In this document: positions 17,441 to 25,893 of the stretch, one piece after another
Position numbering within the stretch: the first letter of the stretch is position 1
Layout: each line of letters starts with the position of its first letter
Source: Pacificispira sp033344895
GTDB taxonomy: Bacteria > Pseudomonadota > Alphaproteobacteria > UBA8366 > Aestuariispiraceae
Assembly (NCBI GenBank): GCA_965229685.1
Contig: OZ245920.1
Location: forward strand, 2,356,001-2,420,000
Reading direction: 5' to 3'
DNA length: 64,000 bases
Notes under the pieces: generated by a model
The model's input: only the letters and a program-made list of their open reading frames with translations
The model's database searches: none
Told to the model about the DNA's origin: nothing
Position numbers and translations under genes: made by a program

Positions 17441-19279
17441 CTATTCCGTCCATGCCTCGTGCCGGTCCAGGAAGATCCTGGCAGCCAGCAGCGAGAACAG
17501 GAACTTGCTGTCACTGTTTCGCTCGATCTCCGACGACAGCAGAGCGTCGAACCGGTCGCGTTTCACGATGTCGAAGAATGAACCGTCCTGCATCAGCCGA
17601 TCACGGATGGCCGGATCGGTAAAGTCGACGAAGGACGTGACCGGTGCATTGATTCCCTGCTTTCTGGGATTGTCGAGGATGACATCGGGAACGATCCCCT
17701 TCCCTGCCTGCCGCAGAAGATATTTGGGCAGATTGTTCTGGATCAGATGCCGGCTGGGAATCCGGAACAGGGTCTCCACCAGATCCCGGTCCAGATAGGG
17801 CGCACGATTTTCGACCGACCACCGCATCGCAGCCAGATCATCGTCATGCAGCATGACCGGCACGGTTTCCCGCACCAGTTCGTTCAGCATCCGGTTCCGC
17901 ATCTGCGCCGGACAGAAGTCGATTTCCGCATGCGGTTCGTCAAACGGCTCCGTAAGGAAGCCGGCAAACCCACCCGCCCCCAGGAAGATGTGATCGCGCG
18001 CGCCCGGCCGGTCGATGAACGCCCTGGGGTCCTGCAGATGCGGATTGCGGACGAACTGGCCATAGGTCTCGCGCCAGCCCACCACCAATTGGTCGAAGTC
18101 AGGCTCGTCCTGCATTTCGGCAAGCCAGAACAGATAATGATCGTAGTAGCCGCTGAAGACCTCGTCCGCACCGGTTCCGCCAAGGGCCAGCTTGAACCCA
18201 TCTTCGTGGATCGCTTCGCTGACCAGGTAGTGCAGGTAATAGGAAATGGTCAGCGGCGGACCGTCGAAATAGCCGATCATGTCGTCCAGGCGATCCAGGA
18301 ATCCTTCCCTGGGTATCCGAATCTGCCGGTTTCTGACATCGAGAGCCTTCAGCGCTTCCGCGATCATCGCCGATTCATCATACCGCCAGTCATCCTCGAT
18401 GATCGAAAAGCAGGTGATATCGGCGCCCATGCGATGATGGGCCAGCCCCGCGACGACGTTGGAATCGATACCCCCGGACAGCCGCACCGCGACCGGAACG
18501 TCCGCACGCATGGTTCGGGACACCGCCTGCTGCAGGGCATCGTTCACAGATTCCTGCGCCGCCGCGGCGTCCATCTTCTCCGGGGCATAGGCCAGTGACC
18601 AGTAGCGAACGAGGGTCGGCAGCTTTCCCGGGTCCAGCACCATTGCATGGGCGGCGGGCAGTTCCCGGATATCCCGATAGAACGTCCGACCGTCACGGCG
18701 TAGGCCCTTGTATCCGTTCACAAGATAGCGGCGCAGCTGGTGTCGATCGATGTCCGGACGGGCCCCTGCCAGCGCGGCCAGCGTCTTGACTTCCGATGCG
18801 AACACAAATCCGTCTGCACCGCGATCCCAAAGATAGAGCGGCTTTTCCCCGAACCGGTCCCGCGCCAGGGTCACACGCCCGGTTTGCGCGTCATGAATGG
18901 CGAAAGCGAACATGCCGACGAGCCGATCAAGTGCCTCGACGCCCCAGGCCCGCCAGGCTTCGAGCAGGACCTCGGTATCACCGGTGGTGACGAACCGGTG
19001 CCCCAGCCCCTCCAGCTCCCGCCGCAATTCGAGGTAATTGTAGATTTCGCCATTGTAGATCAGGGTCAGGCCGTCCTTGCGAAACGGCTGATCCGAGCGG
19101 GCATCGAGATCGATGATCGAGAGTCGGCTGTGAAACAGTTCCAGAATCCGGCCATCGGAACGGTCAGACCAGAAATAACCCGTACCGTCCGGCCCGCGCC
19201 GCTGCATCCGGTTCAGCACGACCCGGCGCCGATCGATCGACAAGGGCGAAGCTGCCAGGCGCCCGGCAATCCCGCACAT
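17441..19279 (-). CDS. asnB: AsnB-type glutamine amidotransferase/asparagine synthetase
   Basis: 612 aa. The class II glutaminase domain begins with MCGIAG (catalytic Cys2), with RGPDGTGYF and YNGEIYNYLELR as further active-site blocks. The C-terminal synthetase domain carries RLSGGIDSN (PP-loop, about 268-276) and GTGADEVFSGYYDHY. Length is within the AsnB range. Such proteins in surface-polysaccharide loci often serve as amidotransferases rather than for asparagine supply. It lies between the PseA-like gene and neuB, both separated by only 6 nt, so a partnership with the PP-loop enzyme is plausible but unproven. Confidence 0.88.
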   Translation of the reverse strand: MCGIAGRLAASPLSIDRRRVVLNRMQRRGPDGTGYFWSDRSDGRILELFHSRLSIIDLDARSDQPFRKDGLTLIYNGEIYNYLELRRELEGLGHRFVTTGDTEVLLEAWRAWGVEALDRLVGMFAFAIHDAQTGRVTLARDRFGEKPLYLWDRGADGFVFASEVKTLAALAGARPDIDRHQLRRYLVNGYKGLRRDGRTFYRDIRELPAAHAMVLDPGKLPTLVRYWSLAYAPEKMDAAAAQESVNDALQQAVSRTMRADVPVAVRLSGGIDSNVVAGLAHHRMGADITCFSIIEDDWRYDESAMIAEALKALDVRNRQIRIPREGFLDRLDDMIGYFDGPPLTISYYLHYLVSEAIHEDGFKLALGGTGADEVFSGYYDHYLFWLAEMQDEPDFDQLVVGWRETYGQFVRNPHLQDPRAFIDRPGARDHIFLGAGGFAGFLTEPFDEPHAEIDFCPAQMRNRMLNELVRETVPVMLHDDDLAAMRWSVENRAPYLDRDLVETLFRIPSRHLIQNNLPKYLLRQAGKGIVPDVILDNPRKQGINAPVTSFVDFTDPAIRDRLMQDGSFFDIVKRDRFDALLSSEIERNSDSKFLFSLLAARIFLDRHEAWTE

Positions 19280-19285
19280 CGCCGA

Positions 19286-20299
19286 CTACTCCTCTACGGC
19301 GTCGCGCTGCAGCACAAATCCCTGCTGAACCGGCTTCAGGAGCTTGCGCCCGACCACGGCGGAAATGCAGCGCGACGGAAATTCGGTCGCCGGCCGGGTG
19401 AACACAAGATCGGCACGCGACAGGACGTGTCCGGCCGGCAAATCCCGGGCCACGGTCAATCCCTTGCGAATGGCAGGACCGGTTCCATCTTCGCAGGCCT
19501 GCGGGACCTTTTCACCGCTGCCGCGCGATTGAGCGATCTTGGGAAGGATGTTCACGAGATACGCGAGGTCATCCGGGTCACAGGACAATTCATGGTCCCG
19601 GAAATCCCGCCCCTGCTTCTGATCGGTGAAATGCACTTCCACCACTTTCGCACCCAGCGCGACCGCCGCAATGGGTGCCTCCGGACCGATCACATGATTG
19701 GAATATCCAACCGTGATCGGGTCCAGTTCCGCGGCGAGGGTCGGGATCGCCGTCAGATTGGCCTGGTCCAGTGGCGTGGGGTAGGCCGAAACACAATGCA
19801 GCACGGCAAGACGCTCCACCACAGCTTGGCCCATTTCCTCCCGCGCCCAAGCGACCGCACGCCGAACCTCCGCCAAATCGGCGGTGCCGGTGGACACGAT
19901 GACAGGCTTCCCGGACGCACTGGCGGCCCGGATCACCGGTTCGAAATCGATATCGCCGCTGGCAATCTTGATCGCGGCACAATGTTCGGCCAGGAAGGGA
20001 ACCCAGTCCTCGCTGATCGCGGAGGAGCAAAAGGCAATGCCCTGTGCCTCCGCCTTTGCTTTCAAGGTCAGGTGCGCGGCCTCATCCAGCCCGAAACGGG
20101 CCACCCGTGCACGCCGTTCGGCGTCATTTGCTGCGATAAAGCGCTCTGGTGTGTAGCTTTGAAACTTGACCGCATCTGCCCCGGCGCGCGCAGCTAAACC
20201 GAGCAATTCCAGCGCCTTATCCAGGCTACCCTCATGGTTCACACCAACTTCGGCGATCAGCGCCGGGCGCTGCGACAGGTCGACACCGAAAAGTTCCAT
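19286..20299 (-). CDS. neuB: NeuB-family nonulosonic acid synthase
   Basis: 337 aa from ATG 20299, preceded by AGGAGAGG; an in-frame ATG at 20320 overlaps the maf stop but lacks its own site. The TIM barrel starts PALIAEVGVNHEG, the classical NeuB/LegI/PseI opening, followed by GADAVKFQSYTPE, IKIASGDID and VGYSNHVIG. The C-terminal SAF antifreeze-like domain (about 275-335) includes GLTVARDLPAGHVLSRADL. These enzymes condense PEP with a six-carbon amino sugar to make sialic, legionaminic or pseudaminic acid. Which acid cannot be told. No 2-epimerase/UDP-sugar hydrolase gene (neuC, legG, pseG) was seen in this window. Confidence 0.92.
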   Translation of the reverse strand: MELFGVDLSQRPALIAEVGVNHEGSLDKALELLGLAARAGADAVKFQSYTPERFIAANDAERRARVARFGLDEAAHLTLKAKAEAQGIAFCSSAISEDWVPFLAEHCAAIKIASGDIDFEPVIRAASASGKPVIVSTGTADLAEVRRAVAWAREEMGQAVVERLAVLHCVSAYPTPLDQANLTAIPTLAAELDPITVGYSNHVIGPEAPIAAVALGAKVVEVHFTDQKQGRDFRDHELSCDPDDLAYLVNILPKIAQSRGSGEKVPQACEDGTGPAIRKGLTVARDLPAGHVLSRADLVFTRPATEFPSRCISAVVGRKLLKPVQQGFVLQRDAVEE

Positions 20300-20316
20300 T
20301 GCCTGATGGCCTCTCC

Positions 20317-22341
20317 TCATGCGGAAAGCGACTGCTCCGCCTTGACCTGCTCTGTTTCCTCCATCAGCAAGTCAATGACGCTGAGGAGAATGGCCTCCAT
20401 GTCCTTCAGGAAACATCTGAGTTCGGACAGGAACAACTGGTAGACGCGCGGCGCGTCCGTGTCCGCGACCCGTCGGTGCATCCGAAAATAGACATTGTAG
20501 AGGGTCATTACTGTGCCGAAATTGTTCTGCCATACGACGGCGTCAATTGGGTCGAACTCCGCCTCCGTTGGCGGCTGGAACAGCTTCCAGAGCCTGTCAT
20601 AGGCCTTGAAGACATCCGGTGTTTCGTCCTCTGCCAGACGGTCAATCACGACATGGGCGTCCTCGTACCAGGCGATCGTCTTTTCGCGAAGTTCCCGATA
20701 ACGGGCAAGGTCGATACATTCGCCCTGGGCGTAGTGCTCAACCTCCCTGAAAACGAGATCGATAGCGTTCGCCCGATCCTTGGGGCTGGCAGCCGACTTC
20801 GCCTTTGCCGGCAGTTTCGGCACGGTAAATGGAATGTCCACACCGTCCGAGCAATTGTAGACAGTATACCCGGCATAGGCCCGCGCCAGCTTCTGCATGA
20901 ACAGCCGGCTCAGCAGGAACCCGTCATTGGTCATGACCGTTCCCCCGAGATTACCCTCGGTCGTGAACGGCATGATCGTGGATTCCTTGGTGCCCTGGAA
21001 CGAGAACATAAACTCCTCGTCCGTATAGTAGGCCGACGCCTTTGAATGGTGATAGTCGGGGATGCGGGTCCCGAGATCGACGCCGAACAGATAGACCTCC
21101 TTGAAAGCCATACCGAGGGCAAATCGCAGCCCCCCGTTCGAGACGGTGGGTACGGCGAGGAAAACCGGATGCCCGTCCAGCTCAAAGAAGCGGGTTGAGC
21201 AGACCGTATCGCGATGGAAGAAGATTACCCTGTCGAACACGGCCGCAGTCCGGGGATTGACCGTGGCGGCCGCAACCAGGGTGATTCCGGAAAGATCGTG
21301 CTGCGACGCCACCTTCTCCAGAATATCGGCCTGACCGAAGGTGTTTTCCACCTCGACATGAAAGTCGGGCCGAATGCCCTGCGACAGGAGTACCTTCAGC
21401 CCCGATCCGCAGGATATGATAACGGCACGATCCTTGTATTCCCGGATCGTATCGATCGCCATGTCGACGGACGGCCCCGCCGCGACCACGAAGGCGGGAC
21501 AGGTCTTTTCACGGCGCGGACGGCTGCGCCAGACGGCATGTTCGCGTGCCAGGAAATTCCGGCTCGCGTTCATGATCATGATGTTCTCGTCTTCGAAGAA
21601 GCCGCGGTTGGAACCGATATAGGAAATCTGGTCCGACAGGCCGCGATGAATCTCGCGCACCAGATGGGACCGGTAATGCGTGTAGATCAGCGTTCCATCC
21701 AGCGTCCCGCCATTGTCCGACCTGAGCGCATCCGTCAGTTCCGATGATGCCGAAGCGGGGTTGTCGTCGAAGATCATGAAAACCCGGCCGTTGCGTTTCT
21801 CGACGATGTCGATCCACTCGTGCCAGGGGTTCAGATGCAGCGAGTGCCACATGAACTCGATGAACTGTTCAACGACGATCAGGGACTGGGCGTCGTGATC
21901 GCGCAGCAGCCGGCCGATATGGTCGCCAATCCCGACCCCGAGCGACACGGCGAACCCGGTTACCCCGCGCTGCTTCCCGCCGGGCATCCTTTCGATTCCA
22001 TTCGCCTTCGCCAGTTGGGTCAGCCGGCGGATCGCAACCTTGGTCATGATCTGCGGCGGGTCGCTGTCAGGGATCGGCCAGCCGACGTCGATACGATACG
22101 GCTCCTTAAGATACCCCTCGTATTGTTCGTCCACGAACTTGCCGACGCCCTTCTCGTAGAACAGCGTGTGCCCGATATCGAGGTTCATGTCTCCGTCATC
22201 GGTCTGAACAACCTTGGAAACCGGTTCTTCCAACGCCTGTAGCCGGTCCGCAATGTCGGGCACATGGCGGCGGATCGCCTCGATATTGCGGTTGTATAGC
22301 GCCGCCGCCTTCGGGTCGGATTTCAAATTCAGCGTAATCAT
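20317..22341 (-). CDS. maf: Maf-family motility-associated flagellin glycosyltransferase
   Basis: 674 aa. The central DUF115/MptE-like domain (about 205-430) includes DQISYIGSNRGFFEDENIM, PAFVVAAGPSVDMAIDTI (a nucleotide-binding GPS loop), VISCGSGLKVLLSQGIRPDF and VYLFGVDLGTR, all typical of Maf proteins. Flanking N-terminal and C-terminal helical regions complete the expected length. Maf proteins transfer CMP-activated nonulosonic acids to Ser/Thr of flagellin in the cytoplasm. The start overlaps the preceding gene (ATGA), and the stop lies just before neuB. Strong evidence that the island modifies flagellin. Confidence 0.92.
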   Translation of the reverse strand: MITLNLKSDPKAAALYNRNIEAIRRHVPDIADRLQALEEPVSKVVQTDDGDMNLDIGHTLFYEKGVGKFVDEQYEGYLKEPYRIDVGWPIPDSDPPQIMTKVAIRRLTQLAKANGIERMPGGKQRGVTGFAVSLGVGIGDHIGRLLRDHDAQSLIVVEQFIEFMWHSLHLNPWHEWIDIVEKRNGRVFMIFDDNPASASSELTDALRSDNGGTLDGTLIYTHYRSHLVREIHRGLSDQISYIGSNRGFFEDENIMIMNASRNFLAREHAVWRSRPRREKTCPAFVVAAGPSVDMAIDTIREYKDRAVIISCGSGLKVLLSQGIRPDFHVEVENTFGQADILEKVASQHDLSGITLVAAATVNPRTAAVFDRVIFFHRDTVCSTRFFELDGHPVFLAVPTVSNGGLRFALGMAFKEVYLFGVDLGTRIPDYHHSKASAYYTDEEFMFSFQGTKESTIMPFTTEGNLGGTVMTNDGFLLSRLFMQKLARAYAGYTVYNCSDGVDIPFTVPKLPAKAKSAASPKDRANAIDLVFREVEHYAQGECIDLARYRELREKTIAWYEDAHVVIDRLAEDETPDVFKAYDRLWKLFQPPTEAEFDPIDAVVWQNNFGTVMTLYNVYFRMHRRVADTDAPRVYQLFLSELRCFLKDMEAILLSVIDLLMEETEQVKAEQSLSA

Positions 22342-24302
22342 GCTGCCTCCTTGGCCGCCGCGAGCAACCGGTCGAACAGAGCGGTGAAGGCGCGCCCACG
22401 GGCAATACGGGCATCCAGCGATCCCGCATCGGTCACGGCCTTTCGAACCTGCTGACGGGCGGCGCGCAATGCCGGCACATCTTGAGAAAGTTCCGCCAGG
22501 CGGTCTGCCAGCGCCGCATCATCCTTCGGCAGCCAGTCGGAAAGTCCCAGGCAGTAGAGTAGGCTCGCGACGGCGGCATTCTGTGGCCGCGCCGGCATCC
22601 GCGACAGAACCGGAATGCCGAACCGAAGCGCCGTCAGCGCGCTTTCCATCGACGGCACGGGATTCACGTCTAGGAACAGGTCGGATTCGGCCAACAGACC
22701 CTCAATCGGATGGTCTCGGGATACCCGCCTGACGGTATCAAGGCTCAGTCCCGCCTCTGTGAATCGCTTGCTGAGGATCTCCGTGGCCAAGCTGTCGCTC
22801 GGATCGTCACCGCGAATGGTCAGGGTTCCGCTCATCCCCTTGCGGACGGCCTCTGCCACGCTGTTCAGAAAACCGGAAGACAGACGTCCCGCATCCGCAT
22901 CGATCAGCACACGCATGGTCGGCGGTGCGGCGGCCGCATCCGCCATTTCCTCGGGCTCGACATAGAGGGGCCATGTCGACAACCCTTTGTCCAAAATGAT
23001 GCCGCCTGCCATGTCGGGCGAAAATCCGGGTGCAAACGGGTCCCCCAGGGCAAGGACACCATGCTCCGCCCCCGGCACCGCCCCGGGCTCGCCAAACAGG
23101 CATAGAACAACCGGGGCCGGCATGCGCGCCGTCACCCCGGGACGGCCCGACCAGTCGTAGCCGTCAAGGTCCAGGAGAACCTGGATTTCATCATTCTGAA
23201 TGATCGTCGCAACGGTCTCGTCATCGACACGGGAAATATCGCGCCATCGCTGGGCGCTGCGTCGCAGGCGCCTGGAGACCGCGTCCTCGATTTCGGAATT
23301 GGAGTAGTAGTGCAGATCCGCGGCGCGCCCCAGGCTCTCATCGATGGTCGACAACAGGGCAGCCCTTTCGGAACCGGACTTCAACGACCCGGAAAGAATT
23401 CCGACGCGGAAACGGGCATTCTCCGATTCACGGACATGCACTTCTACCCCGACAGGCTGCACATTCGCCAAGGCGTTCCAGGCATCGGACAACTGCCGCG
23501 ACAATTCCTGGGGCGTGTTTTCATCCCAGCGCACCAGGGCCGGCAGTCCCTGTGCAATCGCACAGTCCGGTCCCGCCAGGGTCAGCGCTTCGTTGACCGT
23601 TTCCCATGCTTCCGATACCAGCCCCATTTCCAGACGACACCGCGCCAACGTCCACAGTGCCCAGGGATCGTCCGCTTTCAGAGAGGCATAGGCTTCCGCT
23701 GCACGCAGGCTGTTGCCCGGGCGGCTGCGCAGCCGATTGACGTCCACAAGCCCCTTCCAGGCTTCGACATTCGTCCTGTCGAGATCGACGGCATCTATGA
23801 AATCCTGAGCCGCCCGTTCATAGGCACCGTCCTGGATCAGGAGATATCCGTTCTCGACGATCGGGTTCTCGGTCGCGATGACCATTGCCGCGCCGAACCC
23901 GATCAGCCAGCGTGGAACCAACCTGTATTCCGGATAGGCCGGTTTCAACGCTGTCGAAAGTTTGGCGAAATAAACACCTTCCGTTCTTTGTCCGACGAGG
24001 CTGAGTAGTGCCGCCAGAACCTCGGCATGTTCGAATGCCTGGGGCGATTCGTCATGGGCGGCCTGCAAAAGTCGTATCGCCGGAACGACACGGCCGAGCC
24101 GGCAGATGCAGAGCGCCAGGAGATGGCGGACAAGCGGCGTTTCGCCCTGCTCGTTCTTCAACCGCTCCACGGCCTCCAGGGCCTGTTCCGTGTTGTGTTC
24201 CTCAAGACACCGCAAACAGTCCACGACCGCGGGGTTTCCCCCCATCATGAACCCTGAAGGAATGTCGAAGCTAAGGTCGAATGTACTTCCGCCGTCGGAC
24301 AT
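22338..24302 (-). CDS. TPR plus GT41/OGT-like glycosyltransferase (FlmG-like architecture)
   Basis: 654 aa. Residues about 20-260 form helical TPR-like repeats (EAWKGLVDVNRLRSRPG, AEAYASLKADDPWALWTLARCRLEMG). From about 290 the protein follows the GT41 (O-GlcNAc transferase) pattern: FRVGILSGSL, then LLDLDGYDWSGRPGVTARMPAPVVLCLFGEPGA and a C-terminal EGLLAESDLFLDVNPVPSMESALTALRFGIPVL. The histidine usually seen after the first strand is not evident. Caulobacter FlmG, a flagellin nonulosonate transferase, has this TPR-GT layout. It is first in the minus-strand operon and overlaps maf by 4 nt. Confidence 0.82.
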   Translation of the reverse strand: MSDGGSTFDLSFDIPSGFMMGGNPAVVDCLRCLEEHNTEQALEAVERLKNEQGETPLVRHLLALCICRLGRVVPAIRLLQAAHDESPQAFEHAEVLAALLSLVGQRTEGVYFAKLSTALKPAYPEYRLVPRWLIGFGAAMVIATENPIVENGYLLIQDGAYERAAQDFIDAVDLDRTNVEAWKGLVDVNRLRSRPGNSLRAAEAYASLKADDPWALWTLARCRLEMGLVSEAWETVNEALTLAGPDCAIAQGLPALVRWDENTPQELSRQLSDAWNALANVQPVGVEVHVRESENARFRVGILSGSLKSGSERAALLSTIDESLGRAADLHYYSNSEIEDAVSRRLRRSAQRWRDISRVDDETVATIIQNDEIQVLLDLDGYDWSGRPGVTARMPAPVVLCLFGEPGAVPGAEHGVLALGDPFAPGFSPDMAGGIILDKGLSTWPLYVEPEEMADAAAAPPTMRVLIDADAGRLSSGFLNSVAEAVRKGMSGTLTIRGDDPSDSLATEILSKRFTEAGLSLDTVRRVSRDHPIEGLLAESDLFLDVNPVPSMESALTALRFGIPVLSRMPARPQNAAVASLLYCLGLSDWLPKDDAALADRLAELSQDVPALRAARQQVRKAVTDAGSLDARIARGRAFTALFDRLLAAAKEAA

Positions 24303-24561
24303 GCCGTTCTTTCGCTCCCGTGCCCGTCACTCGTACGGATTTGCTGGACGGCGACAATGCCTTGATTCGGATTGTGCCTTCGTTCTCAACGATCGGTATC
24401 GTCGATTTTTCGCCCGGTCCACGCAAGGGGGATATCGGATATGACCTGGAAGGAACCGCCCCGCCCGTCCGGTACTTACGGATGATCAGTCAGACCGGAA
24501 AAACAAACCGGGGCCCGATGGTGATCGGGCCCCGGCGTAACTCACTCTATTCCGGCCTCGA
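24303..24561. other. Intergenic region between the glycosylation operon and flagellin gene
   Basis: 259 bp that should hold the promoter for the minus-strand operon starting at 24302. No convincing -35/-10 or -24/-12 pair was found reading toward that start. The right end contains the flagellin terminator. A plus-strand frame of 94 codons crosses it but has no family resemblance and runs into the terminator; I regard it as noise. Confidence 0.5.
24501..24535 (-). terminator. Intrinsic terminator of the flagellin gene
   Basis: A perfect 12-bp GC stem (24508-24519 with 24524-24535) with a 4-nt loop; on the minus strand it is followed by TTTGTTT. It sits 26 nt after the flagellin stop and is strong, as expected for a highly expressed gene. 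Confidence 0.92.
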
Positions 24562-25521
24562 TTAGTTCAGGAGGGCCAGAATTGCCTGCTGCTGCTGACC
24601 GGCGATAGACAGCGACTGGATACCCAGCTGCTGGCGGGTCTGCAGGGCAACCAGGTTGGCGCCTTCTTCGTTCAGGTCGGCCAGGGTCAGCTTGTCTGCA
24701 CCGCCCTGCAGCGTGTTCACGTAGGCTTCGGTGAAGTCAACGCGGGTCTGCAGAATGGCAACGTTGGTACCCAGTTCGGCGGAGACCGAACGAACGCGAC
24801 TGATCGCCAGGTCAAGGTTGGAGACGATGTCATCCACAGCGGCAAGATAGGAGTTGTTCGTACCGATCTGGTTGAAGTCGGTGAAGGACAGGGCGTCCGT
24901 GTTCGCAAGGCCCGTGGCGGTCAGAGACGACAGACCGACGAAGCTTACGTTCGCTCCGAAGGTACCGGCGGCAACCACCGTGTTGATGCCCGTGAACAGC
25001 GAGCGCGTGCCCGTGGCCGTAACCGAGGTGGCGTTCAGGTCGAAACCGTCAACCTGCAGGCGCGAGGCCGTACGGGTCGAGAACGCGATATCCAGCTGCG
25101 AACCCGTGTTGTTCAGCAGGTTCAAGCCCTGATAGCTGGCGTCTTCGATCAGCTGCGAGATCTGGTTGCCCAGCTCTTCGAACTGCGTGGTCGACGACGC
25201 GCGCTCCGTGGCGGTCTGGGTCTTCGCGGCTTCGGCAACACCCTTCATCTGCTTGAGCAGCGAGTCGACGCTGTCCAGCGTGTCGAGGGCGGCGGTAATG
25301 GAGGAAATGCCCTGATCGATACCGTCCTTACGGTCGGTGAAGTCAGTGGCGCGGTCGCTCAGCGATTTCGCCTGGAAGAAGGACACCGCATTGTCGACCA
25401 CCGAGTTGACCTTCTTACCGGTCGTCAGGCGGTTCTGGGTGCGGTCAGACAAATCCGCGACGTTCTGCAGGGTCAGCAGAGCGCTACGTTGGGCGGAAGT
25501 AAGGGTAATATCACCGGACAT
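24562..25521 (-). CDS. fliC: Flagellin
   Basis: 319 aa. N-terminal D0/D1 (about 1-140) has TSAQRSALLTLQNVADLSDRTQNRLTTGKKVNS and the C-terminal D1/D0 ends GANLVALQTRQQLGIQSLSIAGQQQQAILALL. The central part (about 150-220) is short and Ser/Thr/Ala-rich (NATSVTATGTRS), with no large D2/D3 domain; this is the likely O-glycosylation region. It is the only flagellin gene in the window. The ATG has an AGAAAGGA site. Transcription probably comes from the near-consensus promoter at 25603-25631, leaving a leader of about 75 nt, the region FlbT-type regulators act on in Caulobacter. Confidence 0.95.
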   Translation of the reverse strand: MSGDITLTSAQRSALLTLQNVADLSDRTQNRLTTGKKVNSVVDNAVSFFQAKSLSDRATDFTDRKDGIDQGISSITAALDTLDSVDSLLKQMKGVAEAAKTQTATERASSTTQFEELGNQISQLIEDASYQGLNLLNNTGSQLDIAFSTRTASRLQVDGFDLNATSVTATGTRSLFTGINTVVAAGTFGANVSFVGLSSLTATGLANTDALSFTDFNQIGTNNSYLAAVDDIVSNLDLAISRVRSVSAELGTNVAILQTRVDFTEAYVNTLQGGADKLTLADLNEEGANLVALQTRQQLGIQSLSIAGQQQQAILALLN

Positions 25522-25602
25522 GGCTCAGTTCCTTTCTGGATTGCCAATATGTAACGTCACGCTTCTGCGGACGGGTCGAACGACTTCGCTCGAACATTGA
25601 CG

Positions 25603-25631
25603 GATATAGAAGCTGCCGAACAGGCTGTCAA
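25603..25631 (-). promoter_or_regulatory. Near-consensus sigma-70-type promoter of flagellin
   Basis: On the minus strand: TTGACA (25631-25626), a 17-nt spacer, TATATC (25608-25603). Perfect -35, optimal spacing, -10 with two mismatches to TATAAT. It lies about 82 bp upstream of the flagellin ATG. No sigma-54 or sigma-28 element was found for this gene. Confidence 0.72.
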
Positions 25632-25810
25632 CAAAAAAGCGACTCCTCGTTTCCGCCCCACCGCTTCACACCATTCCGCCCCGAAACCTGACATTGGCGC
25701 ATGAACGCTTCGGCATCGTATTACACCAATTTGACCGGGCCCGCGACGAAAACCGATGGACGGCCGCCCGTCAGGCCGCATGCAGGTCCTGGCATCCCGA
25801 CCACAGTCAT

Positions 25811-25826
25811 GGCACGCCTCTTGCTT
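25811..25826 (+). promoter_or_regulatory. Consensus sigma-54 promoter of flgL
   Basis: TGGCACG-CCTC-TTGCT: full match to the TGGCACG-N4-TTGCW consensus with correct GG/GC spacing. It lies 68 nt upstream of the flgL ATG and is the best sigma-54 site in the window. The 372-bp gap 25522-25893 otherwise holds the divergent flagellin promoter and nothing else recognised. Confidence 0.9.
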
Positions 25827-25893
25827 GAAAAGCTGACGTCGTTCGAACGCAGCAGAAGCAAGGCCGAGCGACAGGCAGAAGGAACATCGAGCC

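Noticed and set aside
18740..20197. 485-aa plus-strand frame over asnB and neuB
   Set aside because: Crosses two genes with unambiguous motifs on the minus strand.
24281..24565. 94-aa plus-strand frame between the transferase operon and flagellin
   Set aside because: Runs through the flagellin terminator and has no family resemblance.
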